From positions 1 to 54,881 of the forward strand of contig JBDRLU010000005.1 of the NCBI GenBank assembly GCA_043812795.1: a DNA stretch of 54,881 nucleotides, in the 5' to 3' direction. This DNA is from JBDRLU01 sp043812795. GTDB taxonomy: Bacteria; Chloroflexota; Dehalococcoidia; Dehalococcoidales; UBA2162. The position numbers were made by a program, and so were the translations under genes. Below, one piece after another: positions 1 through 7,166 of the stretch (positions are counted from its first letter, which is position 1; the number at the start of each line of letters is the position of its first letter). The notes beneath the pieces are model-generated. The model was not told the DNA's origin. It was given only the letters and a program-made list of their open reading frames with translations, and searched no databases.

Positions 1-9
1 GGGTGAGCG

Positions 10-765
10 ATGTCTGGACATAGTAAATGGTCTTCCATTAAACACCAAAAAGGCGTGGCTGACGCTAAACGGGGTCAGCTTTTTACCAAACTGACGCGTG
101 AGATTATCATTGCCGCCCGTCAGGGCGGGGGTAGCCCCGACGCAAACTACCGGCTCAGGCTGGCGATACAGAAAGCCCGCGATAGTAATATGCCGATGGA
201 TAACATCGACCGGGCGATTAAGAAGGGTACCGGTGAGGGGGAAGGGACGGCTCTGGCCGAAATAACCTTCGAAGGCTACGGCCCGAGCGGGGCGGCTATT
301 CTGGTGCAGGTCCTTACCGACAACCGCAACCGGACGGTGCAGGATGTCCGCAACATTTTTACCCGCCACGGCGGCAATATGGGTGAAAGTGGCAGCGTGG
401 CCTGGCTCTTCGAGTCGAAGGGGATCATTACCGTGGATACGGATTCCCTGGATACCGATGAGCTGACCTTGAAAGCAATCGATGCCGGCGCCGAGGATGT
501 AAACGTCGAAGGGGACTGCATCGAAATTTATACCAAGCCGACCGAGCTGATGAGTGTGAGAACGGCTCTGGAACAGGCCAAGGTACCGATATCGGCAGCG
601 ACTCTCTCGATGATACCGAAGACGACGCTCGACCTCGATGAAAAAGCATCAATACAAGCTCTGAAGCTGCTGCATAAGCTGGAGGAACTGGACGAAGTCC
701 AGTCTGTCTCGAGCAACGTTAACTTTACCGATGAAATCCTCAAGAAGTATGACGAGCTAGCTTGA
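10..765 (+). CDS. yebC: YebC/PmpR-family protein
   Basis: Full-length YebC family protein (251 aa). The N-terminus MSGHSKWSSIKHQKG is the family hallmark, and the KLTREIIIAARQGG and GYGPSGAAILV segments are also typical. Members are cytoplasmic. Some act as DNA-binding transcriptional regulators, and more recent work ties the family to rescue of ribosomes stalled at proline runs; which role applies here cannot be read from the sequence. It lies about 120 bp upstream of ruvC in the same orientation, the common yebC-ruvC-ruvA order of bacteria. The window begins only nine bases before the ATG, so its promoter is not visible. Identification is confident. Confidence 0.96.
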   Translation: MSGHSKWSSIKHQKGVADAKRGQLFTKLTREIIIAARQGGGSPDANYRLRLAIQKARDSNMPMDNIDRAIKKGTGEGEGTALAEITFEGYGPSGAAILVQVLTDNRNRTVQDVRNIFTRHGGNMGESGSVAWLFESKGIITVDTDSLDTDELTLKAIDAGAEDVNVEGDCIEIYTKPTELMSVRTALEQAKVPISAATLSMIPKTTLDLDEKASIQALKLLHKLEELDEVQSVSSNVNFTDEILKKYDELA

Positions 766-799
766 GCTTAGCTCCGGACCACCGTAATCAGGCACCGTA

Positions 800-826
800 T
801 ATCCCCTTCCTGCGAGGAAGGGGATA
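800..826. repeat. Perfect 11-bp palindrome between yebC and ruvC
   Basis: The arms at 800-810 and 816-826 are exact reverse complements around a 5-nt loop, and the stem is rich in C/G (CCCCTTCC against GGAAGGGG). No run of T follows on either strand, so it does not look like an intrinsic terminator. It resembles the short dispersed palindromes seen elsewhere in this window (11.8 kb and 50.0 kb have related CCCTC/GAGGG pairs). Confidence 0.6.
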
Positions 827-885
827 AAATTAAGCGGGAGGTATATTTCCGCTCCCCGTTTGACAATTTGCTTTTGGGTTCAGGA

Positions 886-1392
886 ATGAAGATTTTAGGC
901 ATCGACCCTGGTACAGTGACAATGGGCTACGGGCTGATTGAGAGCCGGGATAATGACGTGACCCTGGTGGAATACGGCGCGTTGACCGGCGCCACCTCGG
1001 CCCCGATTGCCGAGCGGCTAAGCTCCTTCTATCAGCGGCTGGTGAAGATTATCGCTCGCCATCGGCCGGATGCGATGGCCTTAGAGCAGCCCTTTTCGGC
1101 AAAGAACGTGAAGTCGGCACTGGCTATCGGGAAGGCTCAGGCAGTGGCTATTCTGGCCGCGGCGAATAAGGGTATCCCAACCTATGAATATACGCCGGCC
1201 CAGGTAAAGCAACGGGTGGCCGGTTACGGGGCCAGTTCCAAAGAGCAAATTCAGGAGATGGTCCGGCTCCAGCTTGGACTGGCCGAGGTGCCCCAGCCAA
1301 GTGACGCCGCCGATGCCCTGGCAGTAGCCCTCTGTCACCTGAGCGAGACGCATATGGGCAGCCTGCTGGCTCAGCAAAAGGAGGCCAGATGA
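886..1392 (+). CDS. ruvC: Holliday junction endonuclease RuvC
   Basis: Crossover junction endodeoxyribonuclease that resolves Holliday junctions together with RuvAB. The four acidic catalytic residues are in place: D7 in GIDPGT, E67 in ALEQPF, and D140 and D143 in PSDAADALAVA. Length (168 aa) is normal. I chose the ATG at 886 because the protein then starts MKILGIDPG as in other RuvCs. A TTG at 868 would add six residues, and neither start has a well-spaced Shine-Dalgarno. Its stop overlaps the ruvA start (ATGA), indicating translational coupling. No ruvB is visible in the window. Confidence 0.95.
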   Translation: MKILGIDPGTVTMGYGLIESRDNDVTLVEYGALTGATSAPIAERLSSFYQRLVKIIARHRPDAMALEQPFSAKNVKSALAIGKAQAVAILAAANKGIPTYEYTPAQVKQRVAGYGASSKEQIQEMVRLQLGLAEVPQPSDAADALAVALCHLSETHMGSLLAQQKEAR

Positions 1393-1970
1393 TTGCCAGC
1401 CTTCGCGGCCGGTTAGAGGCATTGGGTAGCGACTGGGCGGTTATCGATGTCAATGGCGTCGGTTTTCAGGTGTACCTGCCGACATCGACACTGAGCACAC
1501 TGGGGGCTACCGGCAAGGAGGTCTATCTTTATACTTATCTGCACATGCGGGAAGACAATCTCACCCTCTACGGCTTTACTGCCACGGAAGAGCGGGAACT
1601 CTTCCAGCTTTTACTGGGCGTATCCGGCATCGGGCCGAGGACAGCCCTGTCCGTGCTTTCCACAATGACCGTCGACCAGGTGAGCACGGCGATTGCTACC
1701 GGCGATGTTGACCTTTTAGCTACCGTTCCTGGTATCGGCAAAAGGACGGCCGGGCGTCTTGTCCTCGAACTTAAAGATAAAATCGGTAAGGGCTGGGTGG
1801 TGACCACGGCGGCGCAGATGGCGGGAGAAAACGCCGATGTCATGGCAGCACTTACCTCTCTCGGTTATTCCGTGAACGAAGCCAGTCGGGCGGTGGCTGG
1901 CCTGCCGGCAGATGTTAGCCTTGAAGAAAAAATCAAGCTGGCATTACAATACCTCGGTGGTGGCAAATAG
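1389..1970 (+). CDS. ruvA: Holliday junction branch-migration protein RuvA
   Basis: RuvA binds four-way junctions as a tetramer and loads the RuvB motor. The 193-aa protein shows the order OB-fold (residues 1-65, starting MIASLRGRLE), two helix-hairpin-helix motifs (GVSGIGPRTAL at about 77-87 and TVPGIGKRTAG at about 112-122), and the C-terminal domain III that contacts RuvB (about 146-193). The start codon overlaps the ruvC stop by four bases. ruvB does not follow; the next gene is a nitroreductase, so the RuvB motor must be encoded elsewhere. Confidence 0.96.
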   Translation: MIASLRGRLEALGSDWAVIDVNGVGFQVYLPTSTLSTLGATGKEVYLYTYLHMREDNLTLYGFTATEERELFQLLLGVSGIGPRTALSVLSTMTVDQVSTAIATGDVDLLATVPGIGKRTAGRLVLELKDKIGKGWVVTTAAQMAGENADVMAALTSLGYSVNEASRAVAGLPADVSLEEKIKLALQYLGGGK

Positions 1971-1991
1971 TTAGGGAGTAAGGAGGCACGT

Positions 1992-2501
1992 ATGAATTTC
2001 GTCGAACTGGCCGGAAAGAGATATAGTGTCCGGGCTTACAAGCCCGACCCGGTTGAGCCGGAGAAACTGGAAAAAGTACTCGAAGCGGCGCGCCTGGCGC
2101 CGACGGCGGCTAACCGGCAGGCTTTCCAGCTTATTGTCATTCATACCAAGGGCAAAGAAGCCGAGATGGGGCGCATCTATGGCCGTCCCTGGTTTGTCCA
2201 GCCCCCGCTGGTCCTCTGCGCCTGCGGTTTAACTGAGCAAAGCTGGGTCAAACGAGATGGCAAGAAATACTGTGATTTAGACGTCGGTATCATCATGGAC
2301 CATGTGATTATGGCAGCCGCCGACCTGGGCCTGGGTACCTGCTGGGTGGCTGGCTTCGATGCGGCGGCGGCACGTGAGGTCTTAGGCCTGCCGCCGGAGG
2401 TAGAGCCAATCGTTTTTACCCCGCTCGGCTATCCCGACGACCAGGCCCCGCCCAAAAAGCGCAAGGCTTTGAATGAACTCGTCCGCTACGAGCACTGGTA
2501 A
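1992..2501 (+). CDS. Nitroreductase-family flavoprotein (short form)
   Basis: A 169-aa nitroreductase-fold protein, probably an FMN-dependent NAD(P)H oxidoreductase acting as a homodimer. N-terminal RYSVRAYKPDP and ARLAPTAANRQAFQ are the FMN phosphate-binding segments of the family. The segment DLGLGTCWVAGF and the ending FTPLGYPDD are the second and C-terminal signatures. A strong Shine-Dalgarno (AAGGAGG) precedes the ATG. It sits 29 bp upstream of a second, longer nitroreductase, so the two are probably co-transcribed. The substrate is unknown: members reduce nitro compounds or quinones, and some dehalogenate iodotyrosine. Confidence 0.88.
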   Translation: MNFVELAGKRYSVRAYKPDPVEPEKLEKVLEAARLAPTAANRQAFQLIVIHTKGKEAEMGRIYGRPWFVQPPLVLCACGLTEQSWVKRDGKKYCDLDVGIIMDHVIMAAADLGLGTCWVAGFDAAAAREVLGLPPEVEPIVFTPLGYPDDQAPPKKRKALNELVRYEHW

Positions 2502-2530
2502 ATCACGCAAGACAAATAAGGGAGGCAGCA

Positions 2531-3193
2531 ATGGACTTAGCCGAGGGAATATTGACGAGACGCAGCATTCGCGGTTTCAAACCCACCCCCATTCCCGAAG
2601 AGACTTTAAAACGCATTCTGGAGTTGGCCAGCCGGAGTCCCTCTTACACCAATACCCAGCCGTGGGAAGTGACCGTGGTCACTAGCAAGAAGAAAGAGGA
2701 ATTGAGCCGGGTTCTCCTTGGTTTGGCCGATGCCGAGACACCAACCAAAAATGACATACCTACCCCGACCAGCTGGCCGGAGGAATTGGGACGTCGTTCA
2801 CGGGAGCATGGCGCCAAGAGGTTCAAAGCCATCGGCGTCGAGCGAGAAGATACCAAAACCAGAAAAGAAATGAGGCTGGCTAATTTCATGTTCTACGGGG
2901 CGCCATGTGCCATGTTTCTTTACATGGACAGTACCCTGAGTGGCTATTCCATTTTCGATATGGGACTGTTTGCCCAGACTCTTATTCTGGCCGCTCATTC
3001 CCTGGGCGTGGAAAGTTGTCTGCAGGCGGCATTGACCGGTTACCCGGATGCCGTACGTGAATTTCTTGGCCTGCCCGAAACGAAGAAAATCGTCATCGGC
3101 ATCTCCCTGGGCTATCCCGACCCTGATGCTCGCATAAATTCCTATCACAGCGAGCGGGTTGGGACGGATGCTTTCGTGAAGTGGTTTAAATAG
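2531..3193 (+). CDS. Nitroreductase-family flavoprotein (long form)
   Basis: A 220-aa nitroreductase. TRRSIRGFKPTPIPEE and the SPSYTNTQPWE segment form the FMN site, and the protein ends in the family signature ISLGYPDPDA. Relative to its upstream neighbour it has an extra loop (about residues 60-110) of the kind seen in BluB/NfnB-like long forms. It is clearly paralogous to the gene at 31161-31829, which shares the start MDxxxxLxxRxSIRGFxPxPxPxETL and the NTQPWEV motif. A GGAGG ribosome-binding site precedes the ATG. It converges with the next gene, with only 10 bp between stops and no obvious terminator. Confidence 0.88.
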   Translation: MDLAEGILTRRSIRGFKPTPIPEETLKRILELASRSPSYTNTQPWEVTVVTSKKKEELSRVLLGLADAETPTKNDIPTPTSWPEELGRRSREHGAKRFKAIGVEREDTKTRKEMRLANFMFYGAPCAMFLYMDSTLSGYSIFDMGLFAQTLILAAHSLGVESCLQAALTGYPDAVREFLGLPETKKIVIGISLGYPDPDARINSYHSERVGTDAFVKWFK

Positions 3194-3203
3194 AGCGTTT
3201 CCT

Positions 3204-4103
3204 TTAGTCGTTGTTTTCCTTTACTTCTGTGTACGAAAGGCGCTCGATTACCTTAGCCAGTGCCTGAGTGCCGCTCTTGCCTTCGCCAGCCGCCTGAAGC
3301 GAATAATACATTTGGTGGATGAGACTGGTCGCGGGGAGGGGTGTCGCCATCGTTTGGGCGGCCTCCATAACGAGCTTGAGGTCTTTTTGCATCAGGTCGA
3401 CCATGAAGCCCGGATTGAAATCCCGGCTGATGATACGCGGTGCCAGGTTAGTCAGCTGCCACGAACCGGCGGCACCACCCTTAACGGCTTCGATGGCTTT
3501 CTTCAGGTCAACTCCTGATTTGTGAGCGAATACGAGCGCCTCAGCGACAGCATTGAGAGTACCGGCGACAAGTATCTGGTTCATCAGCTTTACCGTCTGG
3601 CCCATACCGTTGGAACCCACATGGACAATATTCTTGCCCATCGCCTCAAGTATCGGCTGGCAGCGCTCGAGTATTCCGGCATCACCACCCACCATAATCG
3701 ACAACGTACCATTGATTGCCCCTTGCTCGCCGCCACTCACCGGCGCATCGAGCATGTGGGCTTCCTTATCCCTCAGTCGTGTCGCCATTCTTCGCGTTGC
3801 CTCCGGGGAAATAGTACTCATATCGATGACCACCGAATCGGAGTTAATTCCTTCGATGACGCCATTCCTGCCAAGAATAACGCTCTCTACATCGGGCGTG
3901 TCAGAGACAATGGTGATGATGACCGGGCTTTCCTTAGCCACCTCCCTGGGCGAGTCAGCTTTTTTAGCGCCATCGGAGACCATTCGCTCAGCCTTGGAAG
4001 CGGTGCGATTATAAACGGTAACTTCAAACCCCGCCTTAATCAGGTTGCGGGCCATGGGCATACCCATAATACCAAGACCGATAAAACCAACCCTTTGCTT
4101 CAT
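3204..4103 (-). CDS. 3-hydroxyisobutyrate/tartronate-semialdehyde dehydrogenase family reductase
   Basis: Beta-hydroxyacid dehydrogenase: Rossmann domain with GFIGLGIMGMPMARNL (NAD(P) binding), the substrate-binding DAPVSGGEQGA near residue 120, and the catalytic lysine in GQTVKLMNQ. It would oxidise or reduce a 3-hydroxyacid such as 3-hydroxyisobutyrate, tartronate semialdehyde or succinic semialdehyde; which one is not readable. An upstream in-frame ATG exists at 4124, but it lies on top of a TATAAT (4123-4128, minus strand) and before the AGGAGG, so the ATG at 4103 (MKQRVGF) is the likely start (299 aa). A second family member lies at 50191-51126. Confidence 0.9.
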   Translation of the reverse strand: MKQRVGFIGLGIMGMPMARNLIKAGFEVTVYNRTASKAERMVSDGAKKADSPREVAKESPVIITIVSDTPDVESVILGRNGVIEGINSDSVVIDMSTISPEATRRMATRLRDKEAHMLDAPVSGGEQGAINGTLSIMVGGDAGILERCQPILEAMGKNIVHVGSNGMGQTVKLMNQILVAGTLNAVAEALVFAHKSGVDLKKAIEAVKGGAAGSWQLTNLAPRIISRDFNPGFMVDLMQKDLKLVMEAAQTMATPLPATSLIHQMYYSLQAAGEGKSGTQALAKVIERLSYTEVKENND

Positions 4104-4122
4104 CACGATGACCTCCTGTATC

Positions 4123-4128
4123 ATTATA
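4123..4128 (-). promoter_or_regulatory. Putative -10 box for the hydroxyacid dehydrogenase gene
   Basis: A perfect TATAAT on the minus strand lies 19 bases upstream of the chosen start at 4103, with AGGAGG in between. No good -35 hexamer is visible at the usual distance. It would give a very short 5' leader that still includes the ribosome-binding site, which supports the downstream ATG as the true start. Confidence 0.5.
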
Positions 4129-4230
4129 CGCTTATGGTACGCTTAGCTTGACTTCTCCATATTCTATCTCTCCTCACGGTTTCCGACAAGAATGGTCACC
4201 GCTCCGCTATCACCGGCGAATTTCCCCAAA

Positions 4231-4259
4231 TTGTAGCCAACCTGATAAAACGATATACT
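4231..4259 (+). promoter_or_regulatory. Putative sigma-70-type promoter of uvrB
   Basis: TTGTAG (4231-4236) and TATACT (4254-4259) are separated by exactly 17 bp. This predicts a transcript starting near 4266, about 23 nt before the uvrB ATG. Confidence 0.55.
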
Positions 4260-4288
4260 ATTTAATAGAACTTATTCAAGGTTTAGTA

Positions 4289-6364
4289 ATGTCTCAGTTT
4301 GAAATAGTCTCGGAATTTAAGATGACCGGCGACCAGCCTCAGGCGGTGGACAAGCTGGCCGAAGGCGTCGAGCGTGGCTATAAGCACCAGACGCTGCTCG
4401 GCGTGACGGGCAGCGGCAAGACGTTTACCATGGCCAACGTCATCCAGAAAGTACAGCGCCCCGCCCTGGTTATCAGCCATAATAAGACACTGGCCGCCCA
4501 GCTTTACGCCGAGTTCAAGGAGTTTTTCCCGAACAATGCCGTGGAGTATTTCGTCAGCTATTACGATTACTACCAGCCCGAAGCCTATGTTCCCCAGACG
4601 GACACGTATATAGAGAAAGAAACGGATATTAACGAAGAACTGGACAAGCTGCGCCATGCCGCCACCCGTGCTCTTTTCGAGCGGCGCGATGTGGTTATTG
4701 TGGCTTCGGTATCGTGTATCTACGGCCTAGGGTCGCCGGAGGAGTACCACAGCTTCGTCCAGAACCTGCAGCGGGGCAAGAGCTATAACCGCCAGCGGCT
4801 GCTGCACCGGCTGGTTGATATGCAGTACGAACGCAATGATATCGACTTTACGCGGGGCAAGTTCCGCATCCGTGGCGATACCCTCGAAATACAGCCCTCT
4901 TATGAAGAGATGGCACTGCGCGTCGAGTTTTTCGGCGACGACGTCGAATGTATCATGGAAATCGACCCGCTGACCGGAGAGCTATTGACCGAACTGGACT
5001 CGGTCGACCTTTATCCGGCCAAGCATTTCGTCACCTCGCAGGACAAACTGCTGCGGGCCATCGACAATATCAAGCTGGAACTCGAAGAGAGGCTGGCCGA
5101 GCTCAAAAAACAGGGCAAGGTATTGGAGGCCGCCCGGCTGGAATCGCGGACGAACTATGACATCGAAATGCTGAAAGAGACCGGCTATTGCACCGGTGTC
5201 GAGAACTATTCCCGCCACCTGGCCGAACGTGCCCCGGGCAGTCCGCCCTGGACGTTGTTAGACTACTTTCCCGACGACTTCATCATGTTTATCGATGAGT
5301 CGCACATGACCATCCCCCAGCTTCACGGCATGTACCACGGCGACCGCTCGCGGAAACAGACGCTGGTGGACTTCGGCTTCCGGCTGCCCTCGGCGCTGGA
5401 CAACCGCCCGTTGAGCTTCAAAGAGTTCGAGCAGCACGTCAACCAGGTGGTCTATACCTCGGCCACCCCCGGCCCCTATGAAAAGGAACACAACCAGCAG
5501 GTCGCCGAGCAACTGGTCAGGCCGACCGGCCTGCTTGAGCCGACGGTCGAGGTGAAGCCGACGAAAGGGCAGATTGACGACCTCATCGCCCAGATAAAAA
5601 CGCGGGTAGACAAGGGCGAGCGCTGCCTGGTGACCACCCTGACCAAGCGGATGGCCGAGGAACTGGCCGACTATTTAATCGAGCTGGGCATAAAGACGCA
5701 TTACCTCCATTCCGAAATCCAGACCTTCGAGCGGGTGGAAATACTGCGTGACCTGCGCCTCGGCGTCTATGACGTGGTGGTCGGTATTAACCTGCTCCGG
5801 GAAGGCCTTGATTTGCCTGAGGTCAGCCTGGTCGCCATCCTGGATGCGGATAAAGAAGGCTATTTGCGGTCGGAGTCAGCCCTGATTCAGACGATGGGCC
5901 GTGCCTCCCGCCATATCGACGGCCATGTCATCATGTACGCCGATACCATTACCGGTTCGATGAAGGCGGCCATGGATGAGACCATGCGACGTCGCAGTAT
6001 TCAGGAAGATTACAATAAAGAGCACGGCATCACGCCGCAGGGGATACGCAAGGCCATCAAGGATATCACCGAGCGGGTGAAGGTGGTGGCCGAACCCCAC
6101 GCTCATTACGAGGCCGCGCCGGCGCTCAAAGAAGATATTGCCCGTCTCATCAAAGAGCTGGAAGGCCAGATGAAGGCCGCCGCTCATAACCTCGAATTCG
6201 AGAAAGCTGCCCTCCTCCGCGACCGTATCCTCGACTTACGCCGTGCCCTAGTCGAGGAGCCGTTTATTCCCACCGCTTCCTCTCCTCCACCCGTCAGGAA
6301 AGAAAAGAAGAAATACGCCGTGGCGGGACGGCATAACTATCACTTTCCCCGCCGCAAGCCATGA
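4289..6364 (+). CDS. uvrB: Excinuclease ABC subunit B
   Basis: Nucleotide-excision-repair damage-verification helicase that receives DNA from UvrA and recruits UvrC. The ATG at 4289 gives MSQFEIVSEFKMTGDQPQA, the family-typical start (691 aa); the open frame extends further upstream but without homology. Visible motifs are Walker A GVTGSGKT (38-45), the damage-clamping beta-hairpin YYDYYQPEAY (91-100), the DESH helicase box, helicase motifs V and VI (GINLLREGLDLPE, QTMGRASRH), and a C-terminal UVR domain that binds UvrC (LEFEKAALLRDRI). Its stop codon overlaps the start of a 49-codon gene (ATGA). Confidence 0.97.
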   Translation: MSQFEIVSEFKMTGDQPQAVDKLAEGVERGYKHQTLLGVTGSGKTFTMANVIQKVQRPALVISHNKTLAAQLYAEFKEFFPNNAVEYFVSYYDYYQPEAYVPQTDTYIEKETDINEELDKLRHAATRALFERRDVVIVASVSCIYGLGSPEEYHSFVQNLQRGKSYNRQRLLHRLVDMQYERNDIDFTRGKFRIRGDTLEIQPSYEEMALRVEFFGDDVECIMEIDPLTGELLTELDSVDLYPAKHFVTSQDKLLRAIDNIKLELEERLAELKKQGKVLEAARLESRTNYDIEMLKETGYCTGVENYSRHLAERAPGSPPWTLLDYFPDDFIMFIDESHMTIPQLHGMYHGDRSRKQTLVDFGFRLPSALDNRPLSFKEFEQHVNQVVYTSATPGPYEKEHNQQVAEQLVRPTGLLEPTVEVKPTKGQIDDLIAQIKTRVDKGERCLVTTLTKRMAEELADYLIELGIKTHYLHSEIQTFERVEILRDLRLGVYDVVVGINLLREGLDLPEVSLVAILDADKEGYLRSESALIQTMGRASRHIDGHVIMYADTITGSMKAAMDETMRRRSIQEDYNKEHGITPQGIRKAIKDITERVKVVAEPHAHYEAAPALKEDIARLIKELEGQMKAAAHNLEFEKAALLRDRILDLRRALVEEPFIPTASSPPPVRKEKKKYAVAGRHNYHFPRRKP

Positions 6365-6510
6365 CCAATAACGAGCCGTCCGATTTAGAAACGAGACAGG
6401 AACGCCGCGCCAAAAAGCTCAGGAAAAAGCGCGAGCGGATACCCCAGCACGGCAAAAGCCTGGCGAAAATTTACAAAAATACGGTGACGAAAAGGGCGAA
6501 GGAAAAGTAA
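6361..6510 (+). CDS. Small basic protein translationally coupled to uvrB
   Basis: A 49-aa open frame whose ATG overlaps the uvrB stop as ATGA. It is extremely rich in Lys and Arg (for example RRAKKLRKKRERI) and ends KNTVTKRAKEK. No membrane segment or cysteine is seen. The coupling argues that it is really translated, and the charge suggests nucleic-acid or ribosome association. I do not recognise a named family. A chance ORF cannot be excluded, but composition and overlap favour a gene. Confidence 0.55.
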   Translation: MTNNEPSDLETRQERRAKKLRKKRERIPQHGKSLAKIYKNTVTKRAKEK

Positions 6511-6524
6511 GGAGTCAACAATGG

Positions 6525-7154
6525 TCATTCCCAGTCACTCTGCTTTTTAAAGAGGCTCTTGAACGAATTTTTGAAGTCTTTATCATTCTCGAGTTTTATG
6601 ATATCGACAGCATAATTGCAGCAGTTAAGAAGGCGTTCATTGATGAAGCTTTTCTTGCCCTTGTCATCCTTAAACTCGAAGAACGCAGCTAGCACGCGGA
6701 CACCTTGTTTGTTAAGTGCTCTTACGAGCGGAACGAAATCTCCGTCCCCAGTGACCAGGATTGCTACGTCAATCTTGCCGTCAAGTCCAACTTGAAGGGC
6801 GTCAACTGCCATGGCGATGTCTGTTCCTTTTTCCTTCTCTTGTTGCGAGACTGGCAGATATTTCGGTTCTATACCAGCGTGCATGAGGTCATGATAGAGA
6901 TTACGGTCAAATTTTAGCTGTTCTGGAGTGGCACTCTTAGCTGTAAATAAACCTTGATGCCATGAAGCGTACACAACTTTATAGCTAGTATACCCTTGCT
7001 CTTCCTGTCTCATATACGTCTCAAAAAAGGCGTGTAGTGGCTGAAATGACAACCAGCCAAGTTGTCTATCACGATACAGATACCTTTGAGCATAAGCGAA
7101 ATAGGAGCCATCATAGAATACACCAATCCTGCAAATGGAATTACTCGTTGTCAT
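6525..7154 (-). CDS. NYN-domain (LabA/DUF88-type) putative RNase
   Basis: A 209-aa protein with the PIN-like NYN fold. Acidic metal-binding positions are visible: D15 in GVFYDGSY, the acidic GTDIAMAVDAL stretch, and VTGDGDFVPLVRAL, the signature of the LabA/DUF88 group. Family members are metal-dependent ribonucleases or RNA-binding proteins. It is the last gene of a minus-strand operon with FtsK, RNase J and uracil-DNA glycosylase (13 bp after ftsK), so a role in RNA turnover next to RNase J is plausible but unproven. Its start follows the ftsK stop closely on the same strand. Confidence 0.85.
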   Translation of the reverse strand: MTTSNSICRIGVFYDGSYFAYAQRYLYRDRQLGWLSFQPLHAFFETYMRQEEQGYTSYKVVYASWHQGLFTAKSATPEQLKFDRNLYHDLMHAGIEPKYLPVSQQEKEKGTDIAMAVDALQVGLDGKIDVAILVTGDGDFVPLVRALNKQGVRVLAAFFEFKDDKGKKSFINERLLNCCNYAVDIIKLENDKDFKNSFKSLFKKQSDWE

Positions 7155-7166
7155 TAGTCACCTCCA

